NCBI GenBank assembly: GCA_003427395.1
Contig: BFEA01000116.1
Location: 1,744,903-1,783,861 of the forward strand
Source: Chara braunii
Lineage: Eukaryota; Streptophyta; Charophyceae; Charales; Characeae
DNA length: 38,959 bases
Direction of reading: 5' to 3'
Made by a program: the position numbers and the translations under genes. How positions within the stretch are numbered: the stretch's first letter is position 1; every line of letters begins with the position of its first letter. This document shows positions 1 to 9,115 of the stretch, piece by piece. Below the pieces are notes generated by a model, which saw nothing but the letters and a program-made list of their open reading frames with translations, did not search any database and had not been told where the DNA came from.

Positions 1-994
1 TCCATTAAGTCCATAAAGCTCTCTAGGGTGTGGGTTTGTGCCCAATCACCCATGTTCTTGCCGAACCCCTTTGAAGCTACCAATCCATTCAGCCAGCGAG
101 TTGCTGAGCCCTCTAAGTAGGATGCAACAGCTATCACTTCCTCTTCTACCAATGTCCTCTTTGCTCTTACCCACACTGGAACCGTTCTCAACCACGTGTT
201 GAGAGCCTCATCCTTCTTGTCTCCTGAGAAGCTTGGAGGTGGTTTCAATGGGGTCTTGGGGTACCAGGGTAATTGTTGTCCCTTTGGTGGGTCAGGTGGC
301 GACTGTGGTGTAGCTCCAGTCGCTGGACCAGAAGATGAAGAAGCAACAGTCTGAGATAGAGTTGTTGTTGATGTACCGCTTGGTTGTTATCCAGACTGAG
401 TGGCATAGGGGCCTGTCATTGTTGATAATGGAAGCGATGGCAAAGTTGTTGTCCGGATCCCCGACCTTTGTAGAGTCTGCAGAATCTGGTCCAGGGTGTC
501 CTGCATGGCGTCCATTTTGCTCTCCATGTACGCCTGCATGGACAGGACGCTTGCCTTAAGGATCTTTCCTGTAGAGTTAAGGGTTGTGTCATCTAAACCC
601 TCTAGTGCATCTACGTGTGCCTCCCTACTCTCTAGTCTGGCTCTTCTCTCTCTAATTTTTTTTTTCTTTTAGTGGCCTGCTTGAGTTCCTTTTCTAGCTT
701 TAAGCGGATCCTCTCTACCTGTTGGAGCTCCATCTGCTCCCTTATAAGATGAGGCGCCAGGCTGGACTGCACACCCGCCATCTGACTAGCGCCGGCACCT
801 GACGTATTGGAGACTGACTGCGAGTTGGTCGAATTGGACGGCATGCCCTGACCAAAGGTTGTTGCAGACGTTGCTGAAGCGGTAACCATTGCTACCCCAC
901 TAGCTGCTGCTGGTTCCCTTGCAGCCTCAAGCCTAAGGGCCCTAGCTTCGGCCCTTAGTCTTCTCTCCTCTCCCAGTTGTAAGGTCTGGAACAT
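1..994 (-). pseudogene. gag of a Ty3/gypsy-type LTR retrotransposon, 3'-truncated by the window edge
   Basis: Gag would form the particle that packages retrotransposon RNA. Read on the minus strand from an ATG at 994, the first ~120 residues are rich in Arg, Glu, Gln and Lys and look like a coiled coil. The frame changes near a run of ten A on the coding strand (656-665). The next frame, from about 600 to 1, has a second helical part, a Ser/Thr/Pro-rich linker, and then a retrotransposon gag core with the motifs SYLEGSATRWLNGL and DWAQTHTLESFMDL. An in-frame stop lies at 387-389. The rest of gag and pol would lie left of the window. The family call rests on the gag-core pattern; the frameshift and stop mean this copy is dead. 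Confidence 0.7.
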
Positions 995-2314
995 TCTAGG
1001 ATTCTAAGCGATGATAGCCTTGTCAACCTCCTAGCGTCAGTTGTACCTCCATCCCCGGCTGATCCACTCATCAGCTAGGCAGACGCTGTCTGCACTAGAG
1101 TCCTCTTTGGGACCTACCGCAACATACGTCTGACTGGTGTTAAATAAACAAGTAAATAAATACCCAGCGAGTCACATCCGGCTACTATTCAAGCAGTATC
1201 AAGAACACCTATACAGACTATACATGTAGTCTACCTCTATCCTGATTAGTTATGTACAAAAGCTTTGAGAAGAACTGACTATGGTAGATTATAGTCCTAC
1301 TCTAGGCTGTCTGTTAGGTGTCAGCAGTCTGTCAACCAACTAATCAAAATAAAAATAGACTAGGTGAGAAGATGTATGCACAATGGGTAAAATAGTGATT
1401 TTCAGTTGAGTTCTCAATTGGAATCCCCTTCCCCTGTATCCAACGTACGCATGATCATCATCAAGCTGCGGTGTCTACGGTGTGCAACCACGGCCCACCC
1501 CTGTGCCCAAGAAGTATGCTATGACCAGCCTGCCGTTTGTTTACCTTTGCGTGCAACGAGCCTGATCAAAAGGCAATTCAAGGACAGCCCCCGAGAGTCC
1601 TCAGGAATTCTTTAACCTCGCAATCATGACGATGATCACAGCCAGTGGACAGTTCAAACCCCAACCAGAAATGTTTATAGACGGTCTGGGAGCGTCTTCG
1701 TAGGACTGGTCAGTCCGCACACCCCTTCTATTAGCACAGCAAAGAGTCTCAATGGACAAAGCAGCATGGCCTGCGTGTACTACTCCCATGGGTTGGCATG
1801 GTGACCGTGACCCGTGCTTCGACCAGGGCCCTTCAAAGGCACCGCCCTCTCCTGCCAGATGCGCCACCGGGAAGAATGTCGTCTCTCAAGATAGACCGCA
1901 CACGACTCCTTTCAAAAGAGAGGACACTCAAGTTGGACTCACTTCCTCACGGTAATAAGAGATTGAGAGGGTAGATAAGGAATGGGAACAACGTACCTGG
2001 AGATAGCTGCCCCCAACCACAGATTTCTCACCAATTGGGCCGACGTGCATTTCGATGACTGGTCATTAGCCTCGGTACCACCCACAACGCAATGCAGTGC
2101 CACCTCAGCCAAAATGCCACGTCAGCATACTCTCATCACCATACATACATCCGCTGTTGCCACAGCTCCCACGCTGTCGCCACAGCCTTCCAGTGGCCGG
2201 CCTCTCCACCTAGGCCCCGCTACAAAAAACCAGCGTTGAAGTATCCTTACTGCACACGAAGCAGTGTCAGCGCAGCAAGTAACAATGTCGCCGGTGCCAG
2301 GTAAGCGGCAATCA
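995..2314 (-). other. Untranslated leader between primer site and gag, no gene seen
   Basis: This 1.3 kb lies between the gag start and the likely primer-binding site of the same element, so it is most simply the 5' leader of the retrotransposon RNA. It holds only short unconvincing open frames on both strands, and I recognise no domain, RNA gene or repeat in it. It could instead contain a later insertion that I cannot delimit. Confidence 0.4.
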
Positions 2315-2333
2315 CGAACCAGCTCTGATATCA
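2315..2333 (-). other. Likely primer-binding site, initiator tRNA-Met type
   Basis: On the minus strand this reads TGATATCAGAGCTGGTTCG. The plant-type initiator tRNA-Met primer site starts TGGTATCAGAGCC, so the match is good over the first 12 bases with one mismatch and a likely one-base deletion after it. It sits three bases from a TGCA-type LTR end at 2337, the usual spacing, and upstream of the gag remnant in the right orientation. Confidence 0.55.
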
Positions 2334-2936
2334 AATTGCAAGGAATATGAGTGTGAACGATATACAGAAAACCAAGTTGTGAAATCACACCGATGTGCAG
2401 GTAGTCGTATCCAAGCAGAGAGTACAAAATGCACCGAGAAACCATCCATATAGATCAATACAATGAAGTAATGAGCCAATGTTCAAGCCCGTAGACCACA
2501 CCAACACAGTATCCAAAGTCACTCCGCTCTGTCTGGCGCCCAGCGCCCAACCTACTCTGCCCGACTATCCTACCTACAGCTGGTTCACGCAACAGGCTCA
2601 CTTCGACTCTCGAAGACCAATGTACATTGACTGTCGACTCCATAGGCGACCTCTCTTCATGCACCAGGTACGTATCTCGTCACCCTCAATCAGACCTTGA
2701 TTACCCCACACTCGCCTCCTTCCCTGAAGACCACCAGATCGTCCGCTACACCCCCTGGCGCCCAGCAGCCCGGCTATGGCTGCCTGTGCCCCGCTGCCCT
2801 GCACCGCCCCTCCTCACCATTACGCGCCCCGTCAGCGCCTTTGGCAGCAGCGCAGCATCAAGCGAGAGCGCAGCATCAAGCGAGAGCGCAGCAGCACTTC
2901 CGCATTGCCAGCACTGGCCAGAATGCCTGGCCTGGG

Positions 2937-3067
2937 CTGCCTCACTTCTTTTATGGAAGTGGCAGCCTCCTGGATGCTGCGTGTGGCCTGGCCGGAAGCT
3001 TCCAGTAGCTTCCGGTTGGGCCTCAGACCCTGCGCCCAGGCCCGAGACTACAGTTGAGGGCCTGGGC
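2937..3067. repeat. Cluster of three perfect or near-perfect hairpins
   Basis: Three inverted repeats follow each other. (1) CACTTC 2943-2948 pairs with GAAGTG 2956-2961 around a TTTTATG loop, extended by CTGC/GCAG across a two-base bulge. (2) CCGGAAGCT 2992-3000 pairs with AGCTTCCGG 3007-3015, loop TCCAGT. (3) GCCCAGGCCC 3034-3043 pairs with GGGCCTGGGC 3058-3067. The first loop resembles the TTATG loops of the hairpins at 16324-17147 and 22724. Confidence 0.8.
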
Positions 3068-3196
3068 CCTTTTCAGTTGGGCACGGCCTGAGTCTCCGGA
3101 CTTGGGCTGTTTGCTGCATCTGTGCAGGGCTCCCGGCAGGTGCGTCTGCAGTACGGCTTTTTGCAAAGGCCGATGGCCTGCTTCCCAATGTATCGG

Positions 3197-3358
3197 CCCT
3201 GCTTTGTGTGTATGTGCCCAGGCGCAACTGTCAAGGCCTGGGCCAACTGTATGACGCAAGTGTCCCGTGTCTACTCGCCCTGCTTTGTGTGTATGTGCCC
3301 AGGCGCAACTGTCAAGGCCTGGGCCAACTGTATGATGCAAGTGTCACGTGTCTACCCG
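3197..3358. repeat. Two-copy tandem repeat, 81-bp unit
   Basis: Units start at 3197 and 3278, each beginning CCCTGCTTTGTGTGTATGTG, with only a few differences. Each unit contains a perfect 8-bp hairpin, GCCCAGGC / GCCTGGGC (3216-3243 in the first unit), separated by a 12-base loop. Confidence 0.9.
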
Positions 3359-3958
3359 ACCAACTGGCGTGCTGCGAGAGCCTGAATACCCACATACGGA
3401 AATGTCGAATTTTGCCTCTGACGAATATTCAGGCCCGCCTTCACTTAGGGCGGACACTCGGCTTCCTGGGGGCCTTAGTCCAGATCATGTGATGTCTGAT
3501 AGGGCCCCTTGAGGGCTTGTTCCTCGCACAGGTCCAAAAGAAATACGCAATTGCGGGGACCTCCAGAGGTTAACCCCGCGGCTGTCCAAGCCACATTTAC
3601 GTGCCCATTTGCCCTTGTGACCCAAAAAGTCACCTACAATGTACGATTTTATGAAAATGCGTGCTAGTGTGAGGTATGCCCTGAATCTGGATAATTTTGA
3701 GGAAGAGATGCCGAAACTCAAACTCAGATCAATCGCAATTTTCCGCATCAGTCCACAGGAACGTCCCGATTCACGTGTTAAATCCAGATCCTCGTTGCCA
3801 ACGGGGCAAGGTGCCCCTGTAGAAGAACCATCCAAAAGAGCGAGGGCGGTATTCAAAAAAAAGAAAAAAAAGAAGGTAAACAAAAGAAGAAAAAAAGAAG
3901 AACGAAGAAAAAAAGAAGAAAGAAGAAAAAAGAAGATAAGAAAAAGAAGAAAAAAAAA
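3246..3958. repeat. Left copy of a ~713-bp direct duplication
   Basis: This stretch recurs from 4195, immediately after a single N at 4194, with no difference I can see by eye until both copies enter an A-rich tract. The offset is 949 bp. Exact identity plus a lone N at the junction points to two overlapping contigs joined without merging rather than a biological duplication. Confidence 0.85.
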
Positions 3959-4008
3959 AGAAGATAAGAAAAAAGAAAAGAAAAGAAAAAAAAAGAAGCA
4001 ACTCTTTG
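3855..4008. repeat. A-rich (GAAAA/AAG)n low-complexity tract
   Basis: Almost pure A and G on the plus strand. It creates long Lys/Arg-rich or Phe-rich open frames that are artefacts of composition. It is followed by pyrimidine-rich sequence at 4010-4190 with no recognisable feature. Confidence 0.9.
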
Positions 4009-4194
4009 CTTTACTCTCCTCCACATTCTCCTTCCCCCGCTGCTCCTCTTCCTCCTCCTCCTCCTTTTGCGATTTCCTCTCACTCCCAGGTTCAGATCAA
4101 GCCCCCCTCCCTGCCACCCCCCCTCCCCCCTCCCCCCTCCAATCTTTCCTTATCCCGTAGCCTGTACTCCCAACTCCAATCTTTCTTTATCCCN

Positions 4195-4898
4195 ACTGTA
4201 TGACGCAAGTGTCCCGTGTCTACTCGCCCTGCTTTGTGTGTATGTGCCCAGGCGCAACTGTCAAGGCCTGGGCCAACTGTATGATGCAAGTGTCACGTGT
4301 CTACCCGACCAACTGGCGTGCTGCGAGAGCCTGAATACCCACATACGGAAATGTCGAATTTTGCCTCTGACGAATATTCAGGCCCGCCTTCACTTAGGGC
4401 GGACACTCGGCTTCCTGGGGGCCTTAGTCCAGATCATGTGATGTCTGATAGGGCCCCTTGAGGGCTTGTTCCTCGCACAGGTCCAAAAGAAATACGCAAT
4501 TGCGGGGACCTCCAGAGGTTAACCCCGCGGCTGTCCAAGCCACATTTACGTGCCCATTTGCCCTTGTGACCCAAAAAGTCACCTACAATGTACGATTTTA
4601 TGAAAATGCGTGCTAGTGTGAGGTATGCCCTGAATCTGGATAATTTTGAGGAAGAGATGCCGAAACTCAAACTCAGATCAATCGCAATTTTCCGCATCAG
4701 TCCACAGGAACGTCCCGATTCACGTGTTAAATCCAGATCCTCGTTGCCAACGGGGCAAGGTGCCCCTGTAGAAGAACCATCCAAAAGAGCGAGGGCGGTA
4801 TTCAAAAAAAAGAAAAAAAAGAAGGTAAACAAAAGAAGAAAAAAAGAAGAACGAAGAAAAAAAGAAGAAAGAAGAAAAAAGAAGATAAGAAAAAGAAG

Positions 4899-4907
<9 letters not shown>
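4195..4907. repeat. Right copy of the ~713-bp direct duplication
   Basis: It begins with ACTGTATGACGCAAGTG directly after the N at 4194 and repeats 3246-3958. After it comes a poly(A)-like run to 4943, where the left copy has a shorter A-rich tract. Both then continue GAAGCAACTCT before diverging, which would fit allelic or misassembled versions of one locus. Confidence 0.85.
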
Positions 4908-4945
<38 letters not shown>

Positions 4946-4946
4946 A

Positions 4947-4985
4947 GCAACTCTCCTGATCCGTTCCCCATGGGCTGGGAGTTGC
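4947..4985. repeat. Hairpin GCAACTC / GAGTTGC
   Basis: Perfect 7-bp arms at 4947-4953 and 4979-4985. The region from here to 5199 holds only T/G- and C/A-rich low-complexity sequence and no gene that I can see. Confidence 0.65.
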
Positions 4986-5199
4986 CTCTTCTTTTTTTTC
5001 CTTTTTTTGGGGGGTGGTGGGGTGGGGGAAAGTTGCCTCTTCTTCCATTCGCACATCCGTCAATATGGCAACCCGCCCCCCACCCCACAACCCCACCTCC
5101 CCCCCCAAAAAAAAATTATTAAAAAATTCGACAGTCTGAGAACATCCAATCTGAAAAAACCTCGTATCAGCAGGACGAACCATCGAGAAGAAAACGCTA

Positions 5200-5398
5200 C
5201 CGTCGTCTCCCGAACACAACGCACCTATACAAGCTACCTTCTTCCCCCGAACACAACGCACCCACATTTTGACCGTATCGGGCAGGAAACATATCTTGTA
5301 TACGTTCATTTTCAGGGTGCGTTATGTTCGGGGGAAGACGGTAGCTTTCCGGTCCCATACAGCCAAAATTAAGGGGCGTTGTGTTCGGTGGAGGGCGG
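5200..5398. mobile_element. MITE family A, copy A0, split by a nested copy
   Basis: A short inverted-repeat element without coding capacity. Its left end reads CCGTCGTCTCCCGAACACA and its right end is the diverged inverse, GTGTTCGGTGGAGGGCGG. TA flanks both ends (5198-5199 and 5399-5400), as expected for a Tc1/mariner-type target duplication. A second copy interrupts it at 5237-5341; removing that copy and one TA leaves about 92 bp. The internal motif TTTCCGG...ATACAGCCAAAAT matches copy A2. Confidence 0.75.
5237..5341. mobile_element. MITE family A, copy A1, nested inside A0
   Basis: 105 bp with ~26-bp terminal inverted repeats: CCTTCTTCCCCCGAACACA on the left and the inverse of CCGTCTTCCCCCGAACATA on the right. 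TA dinucleotides flank it at 5235-5236 and 5342-5343. It lies in the opposite orientation to A2 at 8239-8343, is the same length, and its reverse complement aligns with A2 internally (AAAATGAA...GATACxxxCAAAAT). Confidence 0.8.
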
Positions 5399-5756
5399 TA
5401 GTGTTACCGATCGACTCCATCGAGAAGGTGCACATCCATCAATCACGTCTGAACACTCCCAAACGGGATCAGATACAAAAAATCCTAGCCCCAATAAACG
5501 TCGCCTCGATCATATCTGAGAACTGAGAGAATTAGGAAAAAAAGAATTAAAAAAAATCTGCAAATCTGCGAATCTGGGATGACGTCCGTCCCTCCCCTAA
5601 TTGCTAATCTATAAAGAAGAATAGAATACAATAGAGTAGATTGCGAGGGAGCCCTGTAAGGACTAATGACCTCAGCGTCCCGATAACCACATGACGGACT
5701 ACCGAAGGTGACTGTCATATGTCTCGTATCCCAACTCTACAGCAATCTGGGCTTCC
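5399..5756. other. No gene or recognised element
   Basis: AT-moderate sequence between the MITE pair and the GAA repeats. Only short open frames occur and none looks coding. Confidence 0.5.
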
Positions 5757-5863
5757 AAAAAAAAAGGAAAAAAAAGGAAAAAAAAGAAGAAGAAGAAGAA
5801 GAAGACGAAGTTTAAAATAATAATATTAAAAAAAAAAAGAGAGAAGAAGAAGAAGAAGAAGAA
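5757..5863. repeat. A-rich and (GAA)n microsatellites
   Basis: Two runs of (GAA)n with poly(A) interruptions, about 5757-5813 and 5828-5863. The Phe- and Lys-rich open frames here are artefacts of composition. Confidence 0.9.
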
Positions 5864-6027
5864 TAGAACAGACGTCCAAGCAAATAACAACGCCTTCTTT
5901 CATCCCGCTCGCGCTCAGATATAACGAAGCTGAGAAACGCCCAATTTCTCCCATCCTGTTCCATCATCTCGAATGTGCATATCCTATTGGGATAGAGATT
6001 CATTGACATCTGCTCCTCCACACACGC

Positions 6028-6028
<1 letters not shown>

Positions 6029-6119
<91 letters not shown>

Positions 6120-6159
6120 CACTGACATCTCCTCCTCCGCATACGCGAGAGAGATACAA

Positions 6160-6224
<65 letters not shown>
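6029..6224. repeat. Duplicated compound (CA)n(GA)n microsatellite
   Basis: (AC)n at 6029-6060 runs into (GA)n to about 6117. A diverged copy of the flank (ACTGACATCTCCTCCTCCGC) then leads to a second (GA)n at 6166-6224. The same flank upstream, GACATCTGCTCCTCC at 6005, shows the compound repeat was duplicated as a unit of roughly 120 bp. Confidence 0.9.
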
Positions 6225-6227
<3 letters not shown>

Positions 6228-6754
6228 CGTTGTTAAGATCAGTTGCAACCATTCATTCAAGTCAGTGTAGTATTTGTTACCTGCGCAATCACGACCGTTC
6301 GACCAGGCGTCCGATTCCCGCTGGAGAATCCGACGGTGATAAAGTCCGTTACTACGGATCTGGTAAGAAGGCAGTGTGATTGTGATGGGCGTCCACTGAT
6401 AGTCGTACCACAGGGAATGCACCTTGTGGCGCTTGTCGAGGTTGATGGACGTATTACCGCACTGAAGCCTCCCTGCACCTGGCCAATGATCTGCTGCCAC
6501 GTCGGCAACCCCTCGGCGTCGCACAACCAGGGGGGGTGTACTCCACGTATCCACCCACACCCACGCAGAGACCGGATGGTCCTCCGGGACATTGCGAGTG
6601 CCGCCTCGACGCGGCGGCTTGGCACCACGCGCGTCTTCTTTTTTTATTTTTATTGCTTGGACCCCACAGACGGGCGCTTTGCAAAAGTCTGGAATCTGAA
6701 AAGAACGAAGTTTAGTTATGCATACAAAGGCCGCGAGCCTTCCAGTAGCGCTAA
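6225..6754. other. No supported gene; long chance open frame on plus strand
   Basis: A plus-strand open frame begins at 6243 and runs 269 codons to 7052, but it crosses a tandem repeat, a poly(A) run and part of a MITE, so I do not accept it as a gene. Nothing else is recognised here. Confidence 0.5.
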
Positions 6755-6859
6755 TAGCAGCGCTAATTCGATGCGCTATATTTCGCGAGAGCGAAGTAGA
6801 CTCACCATAGCAGCACTAATTCGATGCGCTATATTTCGCGAGAGCGAAGTAGACTCACC
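6755..6859. repeat. Two-copy tandem repeat, 53-bp unit
   Basis: Units at 6755-6807 and 6808-6859 share CTAATTCGATGCGCTATATT and the following 30 bases almost exactly. Each unit contains a TTTCGCGAGAGCGAA segment. Confidence 0.9.
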
Positions 6860-6902
6860 GCTGGCGGCAGCCCTAGCCCAAAGGCAGGCCTTCGAAGTTT
6901 CC

Positions 6903-6926
6903 AAAAAAAAAAAAAAAAAAAAAAAA
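6903..6926 (+). repeat. Poly(A) run of 24, possible retroposition tail
   Basis: A clean run of 24 A bases. It could be the 3' tail of a retroposed transcript on the plus strand, but there is no AATAAA close upstream and no target duplication that I can see. Confidence 0.5.
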
Positions 6927-6983
6927 GGGTTAGCGCCTTTAGGCTTTGGCTGTAGCGGCCGAACCGGTTTACCGCGATACTGG

Positions 6984-7093
6984 GCCTCGCTGCACTACTC
7001 TCGACATGCACAACAGAGAAAAACCATTACGGTGTATCTTTCCATGTTCTAGAGGACGATTCACTCTCGTTTTGCACATTTCGAGAGGAGAGT
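6984..7093. mobile_element. MITE family B, copy B2 (right end damaged)
   Basis: It starts GCCTCGCTGCACTACTCTCG and ends around TTTCGAGAGGAGAGTA. It aligns throughout with the reverse complement of B1 (8694-8810), sharing GTGTATCTTTCCAT and GATTCACTCTCGTTTTGCAC internally. The terminal GTGCAGCGAGGC expected on the right is missing, so the copy is eroded at that end. Confidence 0.75.
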
Positions 7094-7340
7094 ACTGATA
7101 CCACGGATGGCGTGGAGGCGCAGCCAGGACGGCGGGGGAACCGCCCAGCTCATACAAACCAGTCCCATCTCACCTTGCAGGTGGAGACGATATGCCCTCA
7201 GTAGTCCCTCGGTAGAAGGCGAGACCTGGGGCCAAGACCTGGGGCCAAGTATCAGCAAGACTCAACATTGTGAATGCAGCTGGACAACGTAGCTGTCTCG
7301 GTGCACTCGAAATGACAGACATTCCCCGAACGGAAAAGCA

Positions 7341-7462
7341 GCCACTACACGTCTATCCGCCCGACAGATCGCAGGCTCAACCTTCGACAACTTGACCAGC
7401 AGCCACTACACGTCTATCCGCCCGACAGATCGCAGGCTCAACCTTCGACAACTCGACCAGCC
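7341..7462. repeat. Two-copy tandem repeat, 61-bp unit
   Basis: Units start at 7341 and 7402 with GCCACTACACGTCTATCCGC and are nearly identical. Shorter imperfect repeats follow: GACAACTCGACCAGCC near 7450-7480, and a ~33-bp unit with CCCGCGCATTCTCGCTCT at about 7562-7625. Confidence 0.9.
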
Positions 7463-7775
7463 TTCGGCACGACAACTCGACCAGCCCTCATGCTACCGCC
7501 AACCCACCATGCCCGTTCCCGCGTCGGCGCAATTCGAAACCTCCCTTCGACCGCCCCGTCCCACCCCCGCGCATTCTCGCTCTACACTCTCCAACCCCCG
7601 CGCATTCTCGCTCTCCACTCTCCAAAGACCCTAGCTCTCGCTCTGCAATAGACATACTTGCCTACACAGCCGAACGCTGCATCGAGGACCTGGCGAGCCC
7701 GGCCGACGGGAGGGGACTAGGGTAGCCGGCAACTAGCAGCACGGGACTGCCAGGGCGTGGAGAAGTGCAGACAGT

Positions 7776-7823
<48 letters not shown>
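7776..7823. repeat. Uninterrupted poly(G) run of 48
   Basis: 48 consecutive G bases. The preceding GGAGAAGTGCAGACAGT is repeated with one change at about 7879, again leading into a G run (about 12). The two G tracts therefore mark the ends of a diverged direct duplication. Proline-rich open frames on the other strand are artefacts. Confidence 0.9.
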
Positions 7824-7824
<1 letters not shown>

Positions 7825-8238
7825 GGGAAGTGAAAGGGCGAGGTGAGGATTTGACACGCAAATCCGGGCGTGTTTGTGGAGAAATGCAGACAGTGGGGGG
7901 GGGGGGAGAACTGAAAAAAACATAGACTGCCCGAGCTGATACCCTGGATCTCAGTGGAGAACGAACGGTCGGATAACATAAAAACATTCCTATATCTGGA
8001 AGGCAACAGTACTACCGGACGCACGCCACCATTCTCCCGCGACTGCCGCCACGCTCCCTCGCAAGACTACTGGTCGGTGCCCGATTGGCGACCGCAACCC
8101 TATTTCTCGCGCAACGACTCCCTCTAAGCCCACTTACCTGGTCGACGACATTCCCCATACGGAAACCGACCGCTAAAGGACAAAAGACATCCATCTATAC
8201 GCAACCATCCTGGCTGCGAACTGCAGCGAGGCCCACAA

Positions 8239-8343
8239 CCGTCTTCCCCCGAACATAACGCACTCTAAAAATGAATGTTTATAAGGTATATTTCCGGCCA
8301 GATACAACCAAAATAATGGTGCGTTGTGTTCGGGGAAAGCCGG
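8239..8343. mobile_element. MITE family A, copy A2
   Basis: 105 bp, the same length as A1. Its ends are CCGTCTTCCCCCGAACATA and the inverse GTGTTCGGGGAAAGCCGG. TA follows the right end (8344-8345); the left flank is AA, so one side of the TA duplication has probably mutated. It has no coding capacity, and no autonomous partner is visible in this window. Confidence 0.8.
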
Positions 8344-8426
8344 TACCACCATGATAGCTACCACTGCTGATACGCCCGACCGTCTCCCTCGGTGATTTCC
8401 GAGCGACCTACGTGGTAGGGCATCGC

Positions 8427-8531
8427 CACACCACTCTCGAAATATGCAAAATGAGAATGAACTTCCTGTTATAACATGACCAGATGCACCCTCCGTAATT
8501 TTATCGTTTTCACATTTCGAGGGTGGTGTGT
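8427..8531. mobile_element. MITE-like inverted-repeat element D
   Basis: About 105 bp. The left end CACACCACTCTCGAAATATG pairs with the right end CACATTTCGAGGGTGGTGTG. The inner end sequence CTCGAAATNTGCAAAANGAG is shared with family B, so D looks like a diverged relative with altered outer termini. Confidence 0.65.
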
Positions 8532-8610
8532 CCGCCATTTAGATGTTTGGGCAGTAGAGGAGAACAGAGGCACCAACGGAGTGATATCGGGCCTCGCTGC
8601 ACTACTCTAG

Positions 8611-8632
8611 ACTCTCGAAATATTTCGAGAGT
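8611..8632. repeat. Perfect 22-bp palindrome
   Basis: The 11 bases ACTCTCGAAAT are followed directly by their exact reverse complement. A related palindrome with a two-base centre (arms ACTCTCGAA) lies at 9001-9020. Confidence 0.95.
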
Positions 8633-8693
8633 TGGACCAACATTGTCAGAGAGGCGAAACTCTCGAAATACACGCCTTCGCTGCACTTACTGC

Positions 8694-8810
8694 GCCTCGC
8701 TGCACTACTCTCGAAATGCGCAAAACGAGAGTGAATCTTCCGCCAGATATGGAAAGATACACGGCCATGATTTTTGTTTTTTGTGCATGTCGAGAATAGT
8801 GCAGCGAGGC
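8694..8810. mobile_element. MITE family B, copy B1, nested in element C
   Basis: 117 bp with terminal inverted repeats of about 28 bp: GCCTCGCTGCACTACTCTCG on the left and its near-exact inverse, CGAGAATAGTGCAGCGAGGC, on the right. B2 at 6984 is a second copy in the other orientation. The ends are also shared with element C, which suggests one family at two size scales. Confidence 0.8.
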
Positions 8811-9115
8811 CCACTCTCGAACCTGTGACACTAGATGAACTCTCAAAATCCTGGGCGTCGTCCTACTCGACTGAAGAGCTGCACCATTGTGCTACGGGAG
8901 AAAGTCTGGCCGTCGGGACAGGAGGTCCACTCTAAAAAAACAAGCCTTCCGGCGGGCAACTCCCGAGGACACTTGCAAATTCGTTTTTTACAGGCGGGAG
9001 ACTCTCGAAGTTTCGAGAGTGGCGTTGTAGCGTGGCTTCTAACAACTCTCGATCGGGTTTCGAAAACCCACTGAGTCTCTCAAAAGTTCGAGAGTCTAGA
9101 GTAGTGCAGCGAGCC

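Larger units (their letters stand above)
2337..3958 (-). mobile_element. LTR of the left-edge retrotransposon (U5 end at 2337, far end not found)
   Basis: The LTR is placed by the adjacent primer site: on the plus strand it begins TGCAAGGAATATGAG. The sequence that follows is GC-rich, non-coding and packed with inverted repeats. I could not find the other LTR end or a target duplication, so the right limit given is only where the sequence turns into an A-rich tract; the true LTR may extend to about 5100. The second LTR of the element would be off the left edge. Confidence 0.4.
8591..9115. mobile_element. Larger inverted-repeat element C enclosing B1
   Basis: Outer ends GCCTCGCTGCACTACTCTAG at 8591 and CTAGAGTAGTGCAGCGAGCC near 9115 are inverse copies over about 30 bp, giving a ~525-bp element. 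Inside are B1 and several palindromes built on ACTCTCGAA. No open frame resembles a transposase, so this is a non-autonomous element or a composite of related ones. Confidence 0.65.

Noticed and set aside
4434-5309. 291-codon minus-strand open frame
   Set aside because: A large part is poly-Phe and low-complexity sequence from the A-rich and poly(A) tract, and it spans the suspected assembly duplication.
6243-7052. 269-codon plus-strand open frame as a host gene
   Set aside because: It runs through a 53-bp tandem repeat, a 24-base poly(A) and a MITE end, and contains no recognisable domain.
7662-8024. Proline-rich protein on the minus strand
   Set aside because: The proline run is the poly(G) tract read in reverse.
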